From assembly GCA_963930775.1 (NCBI GenBank), contig OZ005691.1, forward strand, positions 11,653,000 through 11,716,999: 64,000 bases of DNA, read 5' to 3'. The position numbers were made by a program, and so were the translations under genes. The first letter of the stretch is position 1; every line of letters starts with the position of its first letter. Below are positions 58,601 to 64,000 of the stretch, piece by piece. Source of the DNA: Cliona cf. orientalis (Eukaryota > Porifera > Demospongiae > Clionaida > Clionaidae). The notes beneath the pieces were generated by a model. That model saw nothing but the letters and a program-made list of their open reading frames with translations, ran no database searches and had not been told where the DNA came from.

Positions 58601-61600
58601 CCGAGACAGTCCCGGAATTTGGCCCTATGTCCCGGTTGTGTCCCGATTTTGCAGCATTGTCCCGGAATCCAGCTCGATTGTACAAATGGAGGTGTGGCAC
58701 AAGCATAAACTCAGCATATTATCGAGATTCAGTCCGTATATCTCGATGTTTAGTGGGTGTGGCAGTACATAATCGCCCGAAAGTGGGTGTGGTCATCCAA
58801 AAGTGGGCGTGGCCCCTAAAATTTCGCGCGTGCTTTGCGCGCATTAATTTTATTATGTTTTCTACTGTACTGTGTCCCGGTTTCTCCTCTTATAAACTTG
58901 GCAACTATGCAATGAGTTTTCTGGGGGGGGGGGGGGGGGTACAGGAGAAAATCTGAAAATAAAAACACTTACTCCTTGTTTTAAAAAGGTATTCTTTTCA
59001 TTGAGAGGTATATTTTTCCCTTGCATATCCCCTATGGTGTTAGAGAAATAAAATATCTGAAAAATTTCTGACAGGAAGACCCCCTTAAGGTTACGGGATA
59101 GTGTTCCGCCCACGCATGGTCAAAGTTCACATGAATAATAAATGAGACAGTTATATTCCAGTTTTTGTCCACATTCTTTGCACAGTCAAGGCACAAGTAA
59201 GTAGCTCTCCTGATGCCTGCCCCATGGTCCACAAAAACGAAAAGCAAACCTGCCACAGTCTGTCTGCAAGCGCGGGTAATTATTGCAATTTTCTGCATAA
59301 GTTTTTGCCAAGGTAAACAGCCTCTATGTATTGACATACATTACGAATCTCTACAGGGCCAAGTATAGCGTTTGAGCTCTGTCGAGTTACACGAACAGAA
59401 AACGAACACAAAAACTTACTGCTCAGCTGCCATGTGACTCGCTTAATGGCGGCTCTCCAGGACAAAACCTTGTCTGATGATTCACCATCTTAGAGTTTTC
59501 GAAAAAGCGCTATACTTGGCCCTGCTCCGATCGATGGACTAGCGTAAACGACAGCGAAGTCAGTTCGTTCGAGTCTCTGGTCTTCAAAACTTGACGCAGA
59601 AATTCAGACAATGTCATTTGTTTACTTCTGGAAATGATCGACATTCGTTCACGTTTCTGACTAAACCGCATCAAAATATACGTGAACTGTGTCCGTGCAC
59701 AATCATTTATAAATTGCGCGTCAAATACTATCCCGTAACCTTAACCGGGTACTACTATCGCTAGTCCCACTTCATTAGTAATTCATTTTATGCTGTACTA
59801 TATCTCCCATGTAATCTGTTCCAGATCCGTTTGAATTTAAGCCAGCTGCGCAGGCAATGGGAATTGCAAGTGACAAACCAGTATCATATGCAGCTCCAAC
59901 AATATACAATCCATTCTCAGTATCATCAATGACACTTCAAGCAAACGGTTAGCTCATCAACTTATAGGTTAAGCTCAAGTTGTATCAGGGATTCGGGACC
60001 ATAGGCCCTTTAACATTTTGGCAATAAGGAAAGCATCTATCATCAGCTACCCACCCACCCCCCACCCCCTCCCCCCTCCAATGTACATTGTATTTCTTAC
60101 CCTATCTGTTATCTAAATTTCTGGATCAGTGCCTGATAATGTCTCAAACTTACAGAAATTCGAGGTGTCGACATGGTAACATCAACAACAGTGGTGATCA
60201 CTGACAAAAGGGAAAGTTTCACGTGGAAAGGATATGGTCTAAAGCTGCACATATTGGATAAGTGTCTTCCAATGGGTATAACTCAGTGCAAGATCACCAT
60301 TATGGTCTCCATAGCTGGCCAATATGACTTTCCAGAGAACTGTCACCCTGTGAGTGCCATCTTCTGGCTTCGATGTGAACCACTGTGTATTTTTGTAAAG
60401 CCAGTGACAATAGAAATGGACCATTGTGCTAAACGAGAAAATACCTCAAAGCTGTGCTTTGTGAAAGCTTATTGCAGCCAAATGGACCTCCCTTACACCT
60501 TCAAAAAGTTAAAAGAAGGTGTATTCAATCAGCATACCTCTTATGGTGTTGTGGAGCTTCATAGTTTCTCTGGAGTTAGTGTGGTTCAGGAAGACTCGGC
60601 AGAAATTGAAAGAGAGTACTGTGGAATGCTTTTCTACATTGGAAAAACTGTTTTTAGTCATAACTTTCACATTCATTTTGTGGTGACTTGGGATACACAA
60701 GCGCACCTTTCTGTGAGTCACAGTAGTTCAATCTGTAGTATAGGAAATTGTAGCCTAATAATTGTAGCTATGATAATAGTACTGACAGGATCTTACTTAT
60801 TAGTAATGAACTTAATTTACATGATCCAATGTACCCCCGGTCTTTTGATTATTAATTATTTTTGTCGTTCTCAGACCCCTTTAATTTTCATCATCGGCCT
60901 ACCCTATGATCACCCCTCTGGTAGACAGCACTATAATGTTATGCCTATAAAACTTAATATTAGCAATGGCCAATAATTGATCATCTACGGATGCCATTGT
61001 CATGCATCATGCATTCATTCCTGCTGATGCACTCTTAAACGATATTCTCCATGCAGGTGGTAAACAAAGAGTACCAAAAGAAGCAAGCTCAAGCTGGCCA
61101 CAGTCAGCCAATAGAGTTTGAATCAGAACAGATTGAACTGGATATTCCCATTACAGGAGTTACTTCAGGAGGCTTGACAATAGATCCACTGTATTCACCA
61201 GTTGTAAGAGATATTAATAATTATTATTATGCTGAAAAAATAATTATGGCTATGCACCCTCAGATAATTAAAAAGAAGGTTGATAATTTTCAGCCTGGTA
61301 AAATGATCCCAAAGTGTGAGCTAAATGTCTCATTCACATGGTCTGAGCCTCCTCTAAGGTACTGTGTTAAGCTCCTGGGTGCTAAGAAACCTTATAACAT
61401 GTTCAATATCATACCTTCAACTACTACAACCATCAGTACAGAGATAAGAGGTATATATTACTGTAGCTATATTATTTGTATACCGTACCCTCGCAAAAGA
61501 GGGCCCACTATAATATCGGCCCACCCCCCACTTGGGGCTCAATTTCCTGCTAAGGTCTAGTGTTTACTCGAATATGCGCCCATATGTAGCTGCCCTTGAA

Positions 61601-62983
61601 AACCCAGCTCAAATGGCTGGTTTATAAAGACTGAACTTGAATAATCTATGTAAAATCTATACGTAACGTGCTAAACAGCCGTAAAACTAAGCCTGGCAGG
61701 CTTTATGCCACGTTTCAGCACAAATAAACGATCGTACACAGCTAGCGATCGTAGCCACACCCACTTGATACGGCTGCACTCAACAACATACAGTGAAGTA
61801 TCGCGGCTGCCCTTGCTCTGGATTGGTAACCGTGCTTGAATAAGGCGGAAATCAATAGTAGCCGCTGCTACTATCAAAAGTATGATGCTAGTGTGGGTAA
61901 CTTACCTGGGCGCTCTTTCATAATATAATATTATAAACGTGGTACTGATACCTCGAATATCACCCCATCTCCCAATCTTGCTCTGATCTTGCCCTAATGT
62001 AAGGTGCACCGCCCATGGGCCCTCTTTGCGAGGGTACGGTATAATAATAATATAATAGACAATGAATATTAATACTTAGTCTAGTGTGTACAGTTCATTA
62101 TGTTTTCATGTAGCTATTAAGTTGGTTATTACTTTTACCCCGTGCACATGTGCAAGAAGTAAAGTAATTGATTGCACTGTTGTCGTCGTGAGCACAAAAA
62201 TCACCATAATAATTATTATAGGCACCTGAGGGACTCATAAGCACAATAAATCCATTGAATTTGGCGAAAAACTGGCTTCAGTGTGCTTCAACTAGCAGTT
62301 GTATACCATCTCTATAGCTATAAATCGCTCAATGTGCGTGCTGGAGAAAATAAGTTAATTTTGCCACCTGCTCCCATATTATTATAAATTATCTCACAAT
62401 AATAATATTATTCTGTCCCATGACATTGACAGTGTTTGTGAAGATAGGTGATTTGTACCTCATTGATAAAAATTTTATTTTCCATATTATTGAATATACA
62501 AAGGTAAACTAAGTTGGGTTTGGCAAAAATTTTTGTCATGCAAAGCAGTTCGTACTGCATGTGGAATCCATAAAATATAGCTGGACTTAAGCAATCTTTT
62601 ATTGTATGCAAAGCAGTTCATATTATGGGAATCCGTGGTGCAATATCAGTGTATTTTATTTGATTCTCACAGAACCTGCGATTACAAATAATGAGAAGCC
62701 AAAGCTCAAGGATCTTCTGACAGAGCTCCTGACAAAAGTGGCAAGCAATTGGGAAAATATTGGTATCATGCTCGACATAGAAGAAGGACAGTTGAACAGT
62801 ATAAAAGCTGACCAAGGCAGCAATAGTTCAAGTTGTCTGAGGGAAATGTTACGAATCTGGCTCACTCAAGTTGAACCTTCGGCGCCGACTTGGCTAGCAA
62901 TGGCCAAAGCTATTGAGAGGGCTGGTGATCCTGGATTAGCTAGGGATTTGAAAGCAAAGTATTGCAGGACCAATGCACAGTAA
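52643..62983 (+). CDS. Chimeric Death-RING-TRAF finger-ZU5-UPA-Death protein
   Basis: Exons 52643-52919, 53373-53482, 53537-53879, 54417-54572, 54632-54673, 55160-55270, 59825-59947, 60156-60712, 61057-61203, 61264-61450 and 62673-62983 join in one frame to about 787 residues. Residues 1-92 are Death (RWYDIGLRLNVP); about 147-240 are the variant RING (CVKCDRVPLNPQRSVCCQR, YCEPC, CRTH) and TRAF finger. Four short phase-1 exons rich in Ser, Pro, Thr and Gln follow. ZU5 starts near 400 (FTWKGYGLKLHI), then a UPA-like region, then a second Death domain from about 690 (NWENIGIML; CLREMLRIWL). The first three exons are near copies of those at 34518; similarity stops at the old donor (GCTTGTG), and a new donor lies at 53880 (CTGA then GTAAGC). 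If that donor is unused, the frame runs on to a stop at 54004, giving a short Death-RING protein and leaving the ZU5 part as a separate gene. Phase arithmetic favours one gene. Confidence 0.72.
52951..53342. mobile_element. TIR element in the first intron of the chimeric gene
   Basis: 392 bases with inverted ends TACCGTAGAAACTGGTTGTT and AACAACCAGTTTCTACGGTA, and internal repeats of TTAAGCGCAT. The corresponding intron at 34789-34852 has the same flanks without the element. Confidence 0.92.
54711..55140. mobile_element. TA-type element with a 66-codon frame
   Basis: Ends TACCGTATTACCTCTAATTT and AAATTAGGGACAATACGGTA. Repeated GTCCGGATAATTAGA segments lie near the right end. The internal frame 54798-54998 encodes a basic peptide with QQSIANFARLL; it may be a transposase remnant or captured coding sequence. 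Confidence 0.8.
55490..56028. mobile_element. TIR element with TACAGTCGAGTCTCCGA ends
   Basis: Inverted ends TACAGTCGAGTCTCCGA and TCGGAGGCTCGACTGTA bound about 540 bases with repeated TTGTCC-GC-TCTCGGAGG segments. Confidence 0.88.
57440..57790. mobile_element. Foldback element with about 120-base arms
   Basis: TATAAAAACAATTGAATAAA and CATCCCTAC-type sequence on the left are mirrored on the right by TTTATTCAATTGTTTTTATA. A solo right arm lies at 8510-8600, directly before the ZU5 exon of the first gene. Confidence 0.82.
57977..58578. mobile_element. TA-type TIR element, 602 bases
   Basis: Ends TACCGTGTTTATGCTAATAG and CTATTAGCATAAACACGGTA are perfect inverted repeats. The interior repeats ATTCTATTAGAACG-like sequence. 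No transposase frame seen. Confidence 0.9.
59085..59744. mobile_element. TTAA-flanked TIR element
   Basis: TTAA then GGTTACGGGATAGT at the left, ACTATCCCGTAACC then TTAA at the right. TTAA target sites are typical of piggyBac-like elements (inference); no transposase was recognised inside. Confidence 0.85.
61204..61263 (+). other. 60-base intron that stays open in frame
   Basis: GTAAGAG...CCTCAG, 60 bases without a stop. Called an intron because removal joins SPV to IIKKKVDN, matching the IKKEMVDN exon start at 9669 of the first gene. Retention would add 20 residues in frame. Confidence 0.75.
61481..62041. mobile_element. TIR element with TACCGTACCCTCGCAAA ends
   Basis: 561 bases with inverted ends TACCGTACCCTCGCAAAAGA and CTCTTTGCGAGGGTACGGTA; GAGGGCCCA and its mirror TGGGCCCTC follow inside. 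Confidence 0.9.
62133..62345. mobile_element. MITE family B, diverged partial copy
   Basis: TTTTACCCCGTGCACATGTG at the left, then the GGCGAAAAACTGGCTTCAGT block shared with 6680-7096. Confidence 0.6.
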
Positions 62984-63936
62984 ATTAATATGATTAGATG
63001 CTCCGAATAATCATTAATGTCTTGAATATTGATTATTGGGTGTTCTTTTGTTTATCATCATTTCTCAATTGGCTCCATATCCCCAGTAGTAACACTATGA
63101 CTAGTACTGTATATATCTATAATTGGGGCGAGCCTGAGCGAGCCCCACATAGACGAGATGAACGCTCGCAATCCATATATTATTATTATGTTTATATATG
63201 TATGGTACGTCCGTCACGCGCGAACCGCCATAGACATTGTACAGCGCTGCGCGGTATATTTCAAAAGGCCGCATGAAAACATTTGCGTCAGCATAGTCTG
63301 GACTACGGGCCGTATACACACCGTTCTAATTTAGCGAATTGCAAATTTACACTCGTGCCTGCATGTATTGTTGATCAAGTGTAAAGCTAGCTACGTAGCT
63401 ACCGTAGCGCTCCGGGCTCCAAAGGAGGAGAGAGCGAGACAGAGCTCGTCGTCAGCTCAACAACGCAAGGATCAGCTAAGAACGCGATGAAGATACACAT
63501 ATTGCTAACTGGCTGACTCTGACAATAAAGCCAGTAAAATTAAATTTTCTCTAGACTGTTGGTATGTGGAGGGGACTATCATGCAGCTGTATAATAGGCC
63601 TACATGGCACTATGAGACTGTCTATCATTGTCTGCTTGGATATATTGTGTCAGTCGATCTATTGTGCTATAGCTTTGTTTAAAGTTTTTGAGTCTCAGCT
63701 ACTGACAAAATTTCAGAGGCTCAGCTCAGGCTCGCCCCAAACAGGCCCTGCATGACACTAGTATTTTATGTCAAGCTACCTTCTTGTAATTCTAGGTCAT
63801 GCAGCATGCAATTGTACGTAAGTGGGGCCGGGGTCAGCATAATATTATCATGACGTCATCAACTGTATGTACTGCTGACTGTGCAAAGTTAAAATATCAC
63901 TAAAATCAGCAAAAATTGTCCTCTGGCTCTGCAATT
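62984..63936 (+). other. Spacer before the next gene
   Basis: Mostly the TIR element 63125-63738. The remaining 200 bases before ATG 63937 are the presumed promoter and 5' UTR of the next gene and show little similarity to the 5' region of its relative at 41271. Confidence 0.5.
63125..63738. mobile_element. TIR element with GGGGCGAGCCTGAGC ends
   Basis: 614 bases with perfect inverted ends GGGGCGAGCCTGAGC and GCTCAGGCTCGCCCC. Related end sequence occurs at 56381-56460. Confidence 0.85.
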
Positions 63937-64000
63937 ATGGCGTCAATTAGTGAGGAAGAGTGCCAATCTTCAAACGCAGTGACGATCAGGAAGAGAAGTG
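63937..64000 (+). CDS. First exon of a further TRAF-like gene, cut by the window end
   Basis: ATG at 63937 opens a frame, MASISEEECQSSNAVTIRKR, then Ser, closely matching the first exon of the gene at 41271 (MASIGEEEEFQSSNAATIRK). It runs off the window after 21 codons and one base. By analogy the RING exon should follow just beyond. The cluster therefore continues past this window. Confidence 0.85.
   Translation, partial: MASISEEECQSSNAVTIRKRS

Larger units (their letters stand above)
55271..59824 (+). other. 4.6-kb intron of the chimeric gene
   Basis: Filled by elements at 55490-56028, about 57440-57790 and 57977-58578, by most of the TTAA-flanked element at 59085-59744, by GGGGTGAGCC segments at 56381-56460 related to 63125-63738, and by G-rich tracts near 58925. 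No exon recognised. Confidence 0.6.
61451..62672 (+). other. Last intron of the chimeric gene
   Basis: Holds the TIR element 61481-62041, a partial family B copy 62133-62345, and duplicated TGCAAAGCAGTTC segments near 62540 and 62610. Confidence 0.6.

Noticed and set aside
58552..58956. 134-codon frame reading through the 57977-58578 element end
   Set aside because: It spans the element border and a G tract and contains repeated TGTCCCGG-type DNA rather than a protein family.

Overview
This window is intron-rich metazoan DNA, most likely from a sponge (probably a demosponge; the species cannot be told from sequence alone). The evidence is AT-rich spacers, very short GT-AG introns (about 55-150 bases) between coding exons with tightly conserved phases, a dense load of short inverted-repeat transposons, and genes built from Death, RING-like, TRAF-zinc-finger, TRAF-C/MATH-like, ZU5/UPA and Ig-like modules. 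It is not prokaryotic: no operons or ribosome-binding-site logic apply. All gene models below were joined by hand from splice sites, phase arithmetic and comparison between paralogues in the window.

Layout. 425-10893 (+): a gene, 5' end unresolved, encoding Ig-like modules, ZU5, a UPA-like region and a C-terminal Death domain. 11321-18316 and 19031-25415 (+): two TRAF-like genes with an N-terminal Death domain, RING-like/TRAF fingers and a C-terminal TRAF finger but no TRAF-C domain. The first carries an in-frame stop and a frameshift, the second an in-frame stop. 26140-28329, 30922-33374, 34518-36815 and 37876-40960 (+): four intact genes with Death, RING-like/TRAF finger, low-complexity linker and TRAF-C/MATH-like domain. 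29126-30258 (-): an unrelated Cys-rich gene split by a 314-base transposon. 41271-50051 (+): a TRAF-like gene with the Death exon replaced by a short N-terminus. 50405-50845: a HELQ-like helicase exon fragment. 52643-62983 (+): a chimeric gene whose 5' half is a near copy of the 34.5-kb gene and whose 3' half is a ZU5-UPA-Death gene. At 63937 the first exon of another gene, related to the 41.3-kb one, starts and runs off the end.

How it may work together (inference from the families): Death domains form homotypic signalling complexes, RING and TRAF fingers connect to ubiquitin signalling, TRAF-C binds receptor or adaptor tails, and ZU5-UPA-Death is the layout of UNC5, PIDD and ankyrins. The window therefore looks like a locally expanded innate-immune or cell-death signalling cluster in which exons with matching phases (mostly phase 1) have been duplicated and shuffled.

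Introns and spacers are filled with at least fifteen families of short TIR elements, a tRNA-like SINE candidate, foldback hairpins, a long CA tract and minisatellites. Several insertions are informative: one interrupts a coding exon, and one is absent at the matching intron of a close paralogue.
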